Source: Terriglobales bacterium (lineage in GTDB: Bacteria > Acidobacteriota > Terriglobia > Terriglobales > Acidobacteriaceae). Taken from it: a stretch of DNA of 11,542 nucleotides. This document shows, one piece after another, positions 1-9,436 of this stretch. The DNA is taken from assembly GCA_030043575.1 (NCBI GenBank), contig JASHXK010000559.1:1-11542 (forward strand), in the 5' to 3' direction. The notes below the pieces were generated by a model, which saw only the letters and a list, made by a program, of their open reading frames with translations, had not been told where the DNA came from and made no database searches. The position numbers and the translations under genes were made by a program. Positions within the stretch are counted from its first letter, which is position 1; each line of letters begins with the position of its first letter.

Positions 1-360
1 CTGATGTGGACGCGCGTCGACTACCTGCCCGACTACGTTTATTTCGATCACAGCATTCACGTGAATAAGGGTGTGGGCTGCTTCAGTTGCCACGGTCAGG
101 TCGACAAGATGCCGCTGATGTTGGCCGCCAACTCGCTGCAGATGGAGTGGTGTTTGAACTGCCATCGCGCCCCGGAGAAGTTCCTGCGCCCGCGCGAAGA
201 AGTTTTCAACATGCAGTATCAGCAGCCTAGCGAGGATCACGCGGTTCCCGTGGACGGCGTTTTGTACAAAGACCAGATCGAGTTGGGCAACGCGTTGAAG
301 CATAAGTACAACATTCGCACCGTGGAAGACATTACGAGCTGTAGTACCTGCCATCGCTAG
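1..360 (+). CDS. actA: ActA, multihaem cytochrome c subunit of Alternative Complex III (3' part only)
   Basis: This is the C-terminal 119 codons of a reading frame that is open at the window's left edge, so the true start lies outside; the ATG at 4 is internal. Three haem c motifs are visible, counting residues from nucleotide 1: CFSCH (27-31), CLNCH (51-55) and CSTCH (114-118), the last just before the stop. Extra histidines ahead of the first motif (H17, H20, in a FDHSIHV context) are placed like distal haem ligands in class III-type multihaem cytochromes. ActA in characterised ACIII is a pentahaem protein on the periplasmic side that passes electrons from ActB towards ActE or the oxidase; the other two motifs should lie upstream. 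The identity rests on the haem spacing and on the unmistakable actB-F genes that follow. Any other multihaem cytochrome at this place in the cluster is unlikely. Confidence 0.93.
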   Translation: MMWTRVDYLPDYVYFDHSIHVNKGVGCFSCHGQVDKMPLMLAANSLQMEWCLNCHRAPEKFLRPREEVFNMQYQQPSEDHAVPVDGVLYKDQIELGNALKHKYNIRTVEDITSCSTCHR

Positions 361-408
361 AGGCGGCGCTGGGTTGAGTTGGTTTGAGCAGTGTGTGAGC
401 AGTGATTT

Positions 409-539
409 GTATCAGGGCACGTCGTTAGACGTGCCGCAAAACGTGGAGAGATCGCGGGCTTTAGCCCCTGTTCTTCAGCGGCTAAAGCAGTATCAAGAGC
501 TAGCGCAGCGTCGGCACGACTGAAGTCGTGCCCTGACAC
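409..539. repeat. Palindromic island 1 (actA-actB gap), nested inverted repeat
   Basis: The outer hairpins are 416-435 (8-bp perfect arms around GTTA) and 513-532 (8-bp perfect arms around TGAA). The flanks 409-436 and 512-539 are inverted copies of each other with a few mismatches, including the shared TCAGGGCAC/GTGCCCTGA edges. Inside lies GGGC-TTTA-GCCC (456-467), and GCTTTAGCC (458-466) recurs exactly inverted as GGCTAAAGC (480-488). The whole is a large inverted repeat made of smaller palindromes. No T-run follows the hairpins, so a simple intrinsic terminator is not supported. The design matches islands 2 and 4. It resembles REP/BIME-like or MITE-like intergenic elements; family membership is an inference. 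Confidence 0.85.
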
Positions 540-554
540 AAATCTCGAGTACCT

Positions 555-576
555 GGCACGAGCTAGTAACTGACAC
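555..576 (+). repeat. Possible degenerate fragment of the island outer arm
   Basis: This stretch starts GGCACGA and ends CTGACAC, the same start and end as the right outer arm of island 1 (513-538). It lacks the returning half of the hairpin, as if the arm had been partly deleted. It lies between the island and the actB start. The similarity is short and may be chance. The rest of the 361-625 gap shows no gene and no convincing promoter. Confidence 0.3.
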
Positions 577-625
577 GATCTTTTAGTAATTTGCAGAGCG
601 TTGTTGTGTTGGGACCAACGGAACG

Positions 626-3673
<3,048 letters not shown>

Positions 3674-3675
3674 CG

Positions 3676-5079
3676 ATGAGGGAAGGACCAGAGGAAAAAA
3701 CGCTTCTTCAGGATGTGCCGTGGCCGGATGAGCCGCCGGTAATGTTGCCGGGAGAAACCTACGGCACCGTTACCGACACCATTGCCGACGCGGTCCTGAA
3801 GCGTCCCATCGGCTTAGGCTGGCTCTCGGGATTTCTCATCGCCGGCTTCTTCGTGATGGTGCTGCTGGTCGCGGTGACCTACCTGTTCATCCGTGGAGTG
3901 GGCATTTGGGGAATTGAGATTCCGGTGGCCTGGGGCTTCGCCATCGTGAACTTCGTCTGGTGGATCGGTATCGGTCACGCCGGCACGCTGATCTCCGCAA
4001 TTCTTCTGCTGCTCAAGCAGACGTGGCGCAACTCCATCAACCGCTTTGCCGAAGCCATGACGCTGTTTGCCGTGGCCTGCGCCGGCATGTTCCCCATCCT
4101 GCACCTTGGCCGCCCCTGGCTGGCCTACTGGCTCTTCCCCTATCCCAGCAGCATGGGCGTGTGGCCGCAGTTCCGCAGTCCGTTGATCTGGGACGTCTTC
4201 GCCGTCTCCACCTATGCCACCATCTCCGCGGTGTTCTGGTATGTCGGCCTGGTGCCTGACTTCGCCACCATGCGGGAGAAGGCGATACATCCGATCACGA
4301 AGAAGGTCTTCGGAATTTTCGCCATGGGCTGGCGCGGTTCAGCGCGGCACTGGAAACGATACGAGTCGCTATACCTGATTCTCGCGGGTTTGGCGACGCC
4401 TCTGGTGCTTTCGGTACACACGGTGGTCAGCTTCGATTTCGCCATCGCCATCGTTCCCGGCTGGCACACCACCATCTTCCCGCCGTACTTCGTCGCCGGC
4501 GCCATTTATTCCGGATTTGCCATGGTGCTGGTGCTGGCCATTCCCATCCGCAAGTACTATCACCTGGAATCGCTGATCACCATGCGCCATCTGCAGAACT
4601 CGGCGAAGGTGATGCTGGCCACCGGCTTGATCGTGGCTTACGGCTATTTCTTCGAGACCTTCATCGGAATGTACAGCGGCTCGACCTATGAGCGCTTTAT
4701 GCTGCAGAACCGCTGGTTTGGGCCCTACTCAGCGATGTATTGGGCGCTCATCCTCTGCAATATCGCTCTGCCGCAACTGCTATGGATTCCCAAGTTGCGT
4801 TCGAACATCACCTTCCTGTTCCTGGTTTCGCTCGACATTCTCATTGGTATGTGGCTGGAGCGTTTCGTTATTGTCATCACCAGCCTGGCGCGCGATTTTC
4901 TTCCCTCCGCTTGGGGCCACTACACCCCGACGCGTTGGGACTGGGCAGTGTTTACCGGCACCCTCGGCTTCTTCAGCTTATGCATGTTCTTATTCATACG
5001 CATCATGCCGGCGATCTCCATCTTTGAAATGCGCCAGCTGCTGCCGGAGTCGGAGGTGAAAGCCGATGAAGCAGCCTAA
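3676..5079 (+). CDS. actC: ActC, NrfD/PsrC-like quinol-oxidising membrane subunit
   Basis: The 467-residue integral membrane protein of the NrfD/polysulphide reductase family has about ten hydrophobic helices after a soluble N-terminal 45 residues. Family signatures are GIGHAGTLISAIL (98-110), HLGRPW (143-148), the PQFRSPLIWDVF stretch (164-175) and SVHTVVSFDF (246-255). His143 and Asp173 lie in the region assigned to the quinol site and proton path in ACIII structures; that mapping is from memory of the family and not from an alignment. It should take electrons from menaquinol or ubiquinol and pass them to the ActB clusters. The ATG lies 2 bp after the actB stop with GGAG at 3661-3664 upstream, so translation is probably coupled. 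Its 3' end overlaps actD by 14 bp. It is paralogous to actF. Confidence 0.96.
   Translation: MREGPEEKTLLQDVPWPDEPPVMLPGETYGTVTDTIADAVLKRPIGLGWLSGFLIAGFFVMVLLVAVTYLFIRGVGIWGIEIPVAWGFAIVNFVWWIGIGHAGTLISAILLLLKQTWRNSINRFAEAMTLFAVACAGMFPILHLGRPWLAYWLFPYPSSMGVWPQFRSPLIWDVFAVSTYATISAVFWYVGLVPDFATMREKAIHPITKKVFGIFAMGWRGSARHWKRYESLYLILAGLATPLVLSVHTVVSFDFAIAIVPGWHTTIFPPYFVAGAIYSGFAMVLVLAIPIRKYYHLESLITMRHLQNSAKVMLATGLIVAYGYFFETFIGMYSGSTYERFMLQNRWFGPYSAMYWALILCNIALPQLLWIPKLRSNITFLFLVSLDILIGMWLERFVIVITSLARDFLPSAWGHYTPTRWDWAVFTGTLGFFSLCMFLFIRIMPAISIFEMRQLLPESEVKADEAA
5052..5059 (+). promoter_or_regulatory. Strong Shine-Dalgarno site for actD inside actC
   Basis: GGAGGTGA lies 6 nt before the actD ATG and within the last codons of actC. 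It fixes the actD start at 5066 and supports overlapping translation of the two subunits. Confidence 0.8.
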
Positions 5080-5611
5080 GCTCCCTGCGATTTACGGCTT
5101 GATGGCCGAGTTCGAAAGCGCCACCGAACTGGTGAAAGCCACCAAGGCGGCCTACGCCGCCGGGTATCGAAAGATGGATGCCTACAGCCCGTTTCCCATC
5201 GACGAAGCCAGCGAGGCCCTGGGATTTCACAAGACCCGCGTACCCTTGGTGATTTTGGTGGGAGGGCTGCTGGGGGGCTCGGGCATGTATGCCCTGGAAT
5301 ACTGGATCAACTGCATCTCGTTTCCGTTGAACGTTGGCGGAAGGCCCTGGCATTCATGGCCGGCCTTTATCGTCCCGACCTTCGAGATGACGGTTTTGTT
5401 CGGCGGCCTGGCGGGCGTCTTCGGGATGTTCGCGTTGAATGGGCTTCCTATGCCGCATCATCCGGTATTTAACGACGACCGCTTCTCCCGAGTTACGCGC
5501 GATCGCTTCTTCCTGTGCGTTGAGGCAGCCGATCCCAAATTTGATCTGGTGGGAACGAATGAGTTTATGCAGAGCCTGGAGCCGATGTCGATTTCGGAGG
5601 TGCCGCATTAA
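5066..5611 (+). CDS. actD: ActD, two-helix membrane subunit of Alternative Complex III (DUF3341)
   Basis: The 181-residue protein has a soluble N-terminal domain (IYGLMAEFES, SPFPIDE at 41-47), two membrane helices (about 58-80 and 98-126) and a C-terminal tail with HHPVFN (131-136), RDRFFLCVEA and a DPKFDLVGT segment. These are the standard landmarks of the DUF3341/ActD family. ActD is a structural membrane subunit packing beside ActC/ActF; no redox cofactor is expected and no cofactor motif is seen. The start is fixed by the GGAGGTGA site 6 nt upstream. It overlaps actC by 14 bp, and its stop is followed by palindromic island 2. Confidence 0.95.
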   Translation: MKQPKLPAIYGLMAEFESATELVKATKAAYAAGYRKMDAYSPFPIDEASEALGFHKTRVPLVILVGGLLGGSGMYALEYWINCISFPLNVGGRPWHSWPAFIVPTFEMTVLFGGLAGVFGMFALNGLPMPHHPVFNDDRFSRVTRDRFFLCVEAADPKFDLVGTNEFMQSLEPMSISEVPH

Positions 5612-5642
5612 CCGGCTAGGGCAAATTCAGTCCTCCCAGAAT

Positions 5643-5797
5643 CGGGTGGAGCACGCCTTCCAGGCGTGCAGGATAGAAGCTCGACCAGCGGCGGCTTCAG
5701 CCGCTGAGGTAAACGCGTTTGTGAATCTCACCGCAGCGGCTAAAGCCGACTTTCTACCCACCGGGCGGTATGCACGCCTGAAGGCGTGCTCCACCCG
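5643..5797. repeat. Palindromic island 2 (actD-actE gap), near-perfect nested inverted repeat running into actE
   Basis: The outer arms 5643-5670 and 5771-5797 are reverse complements, identical except for one extra C in the left arm's loop. Each arm is itself a hairpin (5651-5669 with 8-bp arms; 5772-5789 with 7-bp arms around TGAA). The inner arms 5692-5706 and 5734-5748 match inverted at 14 of 15 positions and contain GCGGC-TTCA-GCCGC (5691-5704) and CGGC-TAAA-GCCG (5737-5748). GGATAGAA (5671-5678) also has an inverted counterpart near 5752-5759. The apical loop of the potential long stem spans about 5707-5733. The right half is open in the actE frame and probably translated. It is the best preserved of the four islands. 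Confidence 0.92.
5706..5710 (+). promoter_or_regulatory. Possible Shine-Dalgarno site for actE at the apex of island 2
   Basis: GAGGT lies 10 nt before the GTG at 5721, in the loop between the two inner arms of the palindrome. It is the best ribosome-binding candidate for actE; spacing is slightly long. If the RNA folds into the long stem, this site and the start codon would be left unpaired in the loop. Confidence 0.45.
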
Positions 5798-6470
5798 CAG
5801 CGCAGCTGCTGGCTTGCTCGCGGTGGTGACCCTGCTGCTGCTGGCCGGCTGCCGCGAAGACATGCAGGTGCAGCCTTACCAGCGTCCCCTGGTGGAGAGC
5901 GACTTCTACGCCGACCATCGCTCGGAGCGCCCGATCATTGCGGGCACGGTCGCGCGCGGGCATCTGCAGTCCGACACCTATTTCTACACCGGCAAAATCG
6001 GCAGCAACGACGGCGACTACATGCCATTTCCCGTCACCGCGGAAGTCATGGCGCGCGGTCAGCAGCGCTTCAATATTTACTGCTCGCCGTGCCACGGTGA
6101 AGTCGGGGACGGCAACGGCATGATCGTGCAGCGCGGTTTCAAGCATCCGCCGTCGTATCACATCGAGCGCCTGCGGCGCGCTCCCATCGGATACTTCTTC
6201 GACGTGATGACTAACGGCTTCGGCGCCATGCAGGATTACTCGCAGCAGGTTTCGCCCGCCGACCGCTGGGCGATCGCCGCCTACATCCGTGCCCTGCAGT
6301 TGAGCCAGCATGCCACCGAGGCGGATGTTCCTTCCGGCCAGACGGTGGCCAGTACGCCACCTCCGGGAGTGTTTATCGCGCCGGCATACGACACACAGGG
6401 CACCACCGACGCCGCCTCAACAACCGTACCGCCGCAACCCCCGGCTGGAGGAGGCGAACAGAAGCCATGA
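5721..6470 (+). CDS. actE: ActE, monohaem cytochrome c lipoprotein of Alternative Complex III
   Basis: With the GTG start at 5721 the protein has 249 residues: a basic n-region (R16, R19, K21, R26), a hydrophobic run and the lipobox LLAGC, predicting lipidated Cys44. The haem motif CSPCH is at 121-125 in a QRFNIYCSPCHGEVGDGNG context, and Met170 (NGFGAM) is the likely sixth ligand; SPADRWAIAAYIRALQLS is the closing helix of a class I cytochrome c. The C-terminus is Pro/Ala rich. ActE carries electrons from ActA/ActB to the oxidase. There is no in-frame ATG for the signal peptide. Other starts are GTG 5646, TTG 5814, GTG 5823 and GTG 5826, but the last three remove all positive charge. The frame stays open upstream to 5439 inside actD, which is taken as non-coding. 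It overlaps actF by 4 bp. The function is certain; the start is not. Confidence 0.9.
   Translation: MNLTAAAKADFLPTGRYARLKACSTRSAAAGLLAVVTLLLLAGCREDMQVQPYQRPLVESDFYADHRSERPIIAGTVARGHLQSDTYFYTGKIGSNDGDYMPFPVTAEVMARGQQRFNIYCSPCHGEVGDGNGMIVQRGFKHPPSYHIERLRRAPIGYFFDVMTNGFGAMQDYSQQVSPADRWAIAAYIRALQLSQHATEADVPSGQTVASTPPPGVFIAPAYDTQGTTDAASTTVPPQPPAGGGEQKP
6447..6454 (+). promoter_or_regulatory. Shine-Dalgarno site for actF inside actE
   Basis: GGAGGAGG lies 12 nt before the actF ATG (6467), within the last codons of actE. With the ATGA overlap it supports coupled translation. Confidence 0.65.
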
Positions 6471-7660
6471 GCAGCCATACCGTACGCCTCAATCCGGCTG
6501 ATTTCGCTGCGCCTCCCGGCGCGCCGCGCTGGCAGAGCCGCTCGCTGGTTATCGGACTCGCCGGAGTTGTCTTCTGCGTCATCGCAGCCGTCCTTGATCT
6601 GCAGGATTTCCTGCGCGGCTATCTCATCGGTTACGTCTTCTGGACGGGCTTGACCGTTGGATGTCTGGCCGGCCTGATGCTCCAGTACCTTACCGGCGGA
6701 TTCTGGGGATTGAGTGTTCGGCGCATTTTCGAAGCCGCGGTCAAGTGCCTGCCGCTGATGTTCGTGCTGTTTGTGCCGCTGCTGCTCTGGCGTCACGATC
6801 TTTACCAGTGGATGAATGATCCCTCCCTGACCCATGAAAACTACTGGTATCTGACGCAAGGGAAGTGGATTTTCCGCTGGATCGTCTACTTCGTGATCTG
6901 GGGACTGCTGGCGTATGAGCTTTGCCGCCGCGGAAACCGGGAGGATGCGCCGATACCGTCAGGAACCTTTCCGCGCTTCCAGGGATTAAGCGGCATCGGC
7001 CTGGTTCTCTATTCGCTGACCATTTCCTTTGCGGCTGTCGATTGGGTGATGTCGCTCGATCCGCGCTGGGGATCGACCATTTACGGCCTCATTTTTCTCG
7101 CCGGGCAGGGGATATCCGCCCTTTGTTTCAGCGTGATCCTGCTCACCCTGCTAACCCGCTACAGTCCGTTTCGCGAGGTGATCAAGCCTACTCAGTTCCA
7201 CGATCTCGGCAAGTTGATGCTCGCCTTCGTGATGCTGTTCGCTTATTTCTCCTTCTCGCAGTGGCTGATCATCTGGTCGGGAAATCTGCCGGACGAGATT
7301 AGCTGGTACCTGCAACGCATTCGCGGTGTGTTTGGCTGGGTCATTATCGCCATCGTCCTGCTGCATTTTGCTTTGCCCTTTACGCTGTTGCTCTCGCGCG
7401 AGCGTAAGCGCGCCGGGCGCCGCCTGATTGGCGTGGCCCTCCTGCTGATGTGCATGCGTGTGATCGACATTTACTGGTACGTCATACCAAACTTCCCCGG
7501 CGCCAAGCTGTTCAGCATCTGGTATTTTGCGGCGCCCATCGGAATCGGCGGTTTGTGGCTGGCGTACTTTTTTCGCAACCTCCGCCAGCGGCCGCTGCTG
7601 CCGCTTTACGACCCACAAATACCTAATTTCCTGCACCAAGGATCGGGACATGGCCACTAA
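6467..7660 (+). CDS. actF: ActF, second NrfD-like membrane subunit of Alternative Complex III
   Basis: The 397-residue, about ten-helix membrane protein is a shorter paralogue of ActC. Family landmarks are VMSLDPRWGSTIYG (194-207), FHDLGKLMLAFVMLFAY (244-260) and SQWLIIWSGNLPDEISWY (264-281). In ACIII, ActF pairs with ActC across the membrane and is thought to contribute a proton path; it is not held to have its own quinol site. That role comes from the family and cannot be read from this sequence. The start overlaps the actE stop by 4 bp (ATGA). The C-terminus ends QGSGHGH, and the next gene starts within its last codons, 11 bp before the actF end. Confidence 0.95.
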   Translation: MSSHTVRLNPADFAAPPGAPRWQSRSLVIGLAGVVFCVIAAVLDLQDFLRGYLIGYVFWTGLTVGCLAGLMLQYLTGGFWGLSVRRIFEAAVKCLPLMFVLFVPLLLWRHDLYQWMNDPSLTHENYWYLTQGKWIFRWIVYFVIWGLLAYELCRRGNREDAPIPSGTFPRFQGLSGIGLVLYSLTISFAAVDWVMSLDPRWGSTIYGLIFLAGQGISALCFSVILLTLLTRYSPFREVIKPTQFHDLGKLMLAFVMLFAYFSFSQWLIIWSGNLPDEISWYLQRIRGVFGWVIIAIVLLHFALPFTLLLSRERKRAGRRLIGVALLLMCMRVIDIYWYVIPNFPGAKLFSIWYFAAPIGIGGLWLAYFFRNLRQRPLLPLYDPQIPNFLHQGSGHGH

Positions 7661-8255
7661 CGAGACACATTACGATCCTTTGCGCAATCCGCAGGTGGAT
7701 TACGAACGCAGTGACCTGAGTGCACGCGGCATTCTGCTGTTCCTCATTGGACTGTTTGTCGCCGGCTTCTTCATCGAGGTGGTGCTGTGGGGAATGTTCC
7801 ACTTCATGGCGCGCACCGAGGCGTTGTTCCCGCAGCCACAGGTGAATCCGATGTTGCAAGCGGAACAGGCGCAGAAGGCGCCGCCGGCTGCTGGCACGCG
7901 CTCGGTGTTGCAGAATGCGCCGGCGGTGAATCTCGATGTTTTTCCTGAGCCGCGTCTGCAGACGAACGATGCCGGCGAGACGAGCCGGTTTGTCGAGTCG
8001 GAACAAGCCTTGCTCAACGTGAAACAGCCGTTTGCCGACTCGACCGGCGCAATCCATATTCCGATTGCACTTGCGATGCAGTTGATTGTCGAGCGGGGAT
8101 TGCCGGCGCGGCCCAATGCGCCTCCGCCGGAGATCAACACCCAAACCGCTGCCGGGAATACCAAGATGCTGGATATGCAGCCCGGCCCGCTGGGACCGAC
8201 GACCGGGGCACGGAATATGAATAAGCCGGCTGGCGGAGGACAAAGCCAGCAGTAA
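7650..8255 (+). CDS. Single-helix membrane protein of unknown function in the actG position
   Basis: The 201-residue protein has a short N-terminal cytoplasmic part, one hydrophobic helix (about 26-50) and a Pro/Ala/Gln-rich, probably periplasmic tail. Two blocks look conserved: FPEPRLQ (98-104), and HIPIALAMQLIVERGLPARP (136-155), which recall a motif pair I associate with unnamed small proteins in acidobacterial respiratory clusters. ActG in other ACIII operons is a small single-helix protein following actF, so this is a positional candidate, but sequence homology is not shown. The ATG at 7650 is chosen because AAGGA (7638-7642) lies 7 nt upstream; the frame is open further up inside actF, out of frame with it. 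It overlaps actF by 11 bp. No cofactor motif is visible. Confidence 0.8.
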   Translation: MATNETHYDPLRNPQVDYERSDLSARGILLFLIGLFVAGFFIEVVLWGMFHFMARTEALFPQPQVNPMLQAEQAQKAPPAAGTRSVLQNAPAVNLDVFPEPRLQTNDAGETSRFVESEQALLNVKQPFADSTGAIHIPIALAMQLIVERGLPARPNAPPPEINTQTAAGNTKMLDMQPGPLGPTTGARNMNKPAGGGQSQQ

Positions 8256-8329
8256 GGCAGGAACAATAGTCGTCGCCGTTTGTTTGCTCGTCAGTTGAAC
8301 AAGTGGAACCGAGGAACTGGAAGATGAGA

Positions 8330-8440
8330 GCGCCGCGGGCGCGGAAGAAGATAGCGCCAGCGCTTCAGCGCTGGGTAAGCGTGAATAAGATGTCGAGTCC
8401 CTTCAGGGACGGCAGAAGAACAGCAGGCCTTCAGGCCTGC
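8330..8440. repeat. Palindromic island 3 (upstream of the SCO gene), series of separate hairpins
   Basis: Four perfect palindromes stand in a row: GCGCC-GCG-GGCGC (8330-8342), CCAGCGC-TTCA-GCGCTGG (8357-8374), GTCCC-TTCA-GGGAC (8397-8410) and GCAGGCC-TTCA-GGCCTGC (8423-8440). Three share the TTCA loop. Linkers contain recurring AAGAAGA/AATAAGAT-like purine-rich text. Unlike islands 1, 2 and 4, the arms are not nested into one large inverted repeat. The last hairpin ends 25 bp before the SCO start. The rest of the gap (8256-8329) shows nothing recognisable. Confidence 0.85.
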
Positions 8441-8465
8441 GGCTTAAGAGATTGGATGTAATGCG

Positions 8466-9431
8466 GTGAAGATTTTTGTACAACTCGGAATTCTGCTGCT
8501 GACAACGACTTTTGTCGCCGCGCAGCCGCCGTCGTCCTTCCAGGACAAGAGCTCGCAACCCGCATCGCAAGTCGCGCCGGCCGATCTCGCCAACGTGGGT
8601 ATTGATCAGCGGCTCAATCAACAGGTCCCGTTGGACCTGCCATTCAGAGACGAGACGGGCAAAGCCGTCAAACTCGGCGAGTATTTTCACTCCGGCCGGC
8701 CCGTGATTCTGAATCTTGTGTATTACACCTGCCCGATGCTCTGCGGCGAGGAGCTGGCTGGGGAGGCCAGCGCGCTGAGCATGTTGCGATTCACGCCGGG
8801 CAAGGAATACGAGATCGTCTCCGTGAGTTTCAATCCCGACGAGACGCCGGCCGATGCGACCGCTGCCAAGAAAACCTACATCGCGCGCATCAACGAGCAT
8901 CTCGATCACAAGACCGACGGCAGCGGCTGGCACTTTCTCACCGGTGCGCAACCGCAGATCAAGCAACTGGCCGACGCGCTCGGCTTCCACTATCGCCGCG
9001 ATGCGCAGACGAAGCAGTTCATTCATGCCACGGCAATCATGATCGTTACGCCCGCGGGCAAGATCGCCCAGTACTACTACGGCGTCGAGTACGCGCCGAA
9101 GGACCTTCGGCTTGGTTTGATCGAGGCGTCACGCGGCAACATCGGCAATGTGGTCGACGAGGTGCTGCTGTACTGCTATCACTACGATCCTAAAACCGGG
9201 CGGTACGGAGCGGTCGTCACCAACATTATGCGTTTGGCGGGAGCGGCCACCATGCTGGTTCTCGGCGGATTTCTCATTGTGATGTTCCGTCGTGACAGAA
9301 CAGGGTCCTCGACGCACGCCGCCGTAGCGGCCGCCGAAATGGACAAGCCGGGAGCCCCGAGGAGCCCGGGTTTTGCCAACGACGGGGTGGTCGAGCCGTA
9401 TAACAGCAAGAAGGAAACAGGACGGGCCTGA
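8466..9431 (+). CDS. SCO1/SenC-family copper chaperone for cytochrome oxidase CuA assembly
   Basis: The 321-residue protein has an N-terminal signal or anchor (about 3-19, possible cleavage after VAA), a thioredoxin-like SCO domain and a C-terminal membrane helix (about 252-274). The copper-binding residues are present: YYTCPMLCG gives Cys89 and Cys93 (CxxxC), and FIHATA gives His187. SCO proteins deliver copper to, or reduce the thiols of, the CuA site of oxidase subunit II, whose gene follows after 5 bp. The extra C-terminal helix with the preceding LLYCYHYDPKTGRYG stretch makes it longer than minimal SCO proteins of about 200 residues. The start is GTG 8466, with a weak GGAT upstream; the nearby ATG at 8461 is out of frame and hits a stop at once. 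Confidence 0.95.
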   Translation: MKIFVQLGILLLTTTFVAAQPPSSFQDKSSQPASQVAPADLANVGIDQRLNQQVPLDLPFRDETGKAVKLGEYFHSGRPVILNLVYYTCPMLCGEELAGEASALSMLRFTPGKEYEIVSVSFNPDETPADATAAKKTYIARINEHLDHKTDGSGWHFLTGAQPQIKQLADALGFHYRRDAQTKQFIHATAIMIVTPAGKIAQYYYGVEYAPKDLRLGLIEASRGNIGNVVDEVLLYCYHYDPKTGRYGAVVTNIMRLAGAATMLVLGGFLIVMFRRDRTGSSTHAAVAAAEMDKPGAPRSPGFANDGVVEPYNSKKETGRA

Positions 9432-9436
9432 TCGAT

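Noticed and set aside
357..539. Minus-strand 60-codon frame (MSGHDFSRAD...)
   Set aside because: It is a translation of palindromic island 1. Similar GxxFSRAx peptides arise from reading these repeats and are probably spurious.
409..539. Intrinsic transcription terminator after actA
   Set aside because: The hairpins are strong but none is followed by a T-run, and genes of the same complex continue downstream. Partial attenuation remains possible.
541..625. Sigma-70-like promoter ahead of actB
   Set aside because: TGACA-like and TAGTAAT-like words occur, but their spacing (about 8 bp) is far from the usual 16-18 bp.
5439..5720. Upstream extension of the actE frame into actD
   Set aside because: It overlaps the conserved 3' end of actD in another frame, and the signal peptide and lipobox would then be buried deep inside the protein.
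8330..8440. CRISPR-like array
   Set aside because: The repeated units are palindromes with differing arm sequences and short linkers, without identical direct repeats or regular spacers, and there are no cas genes.
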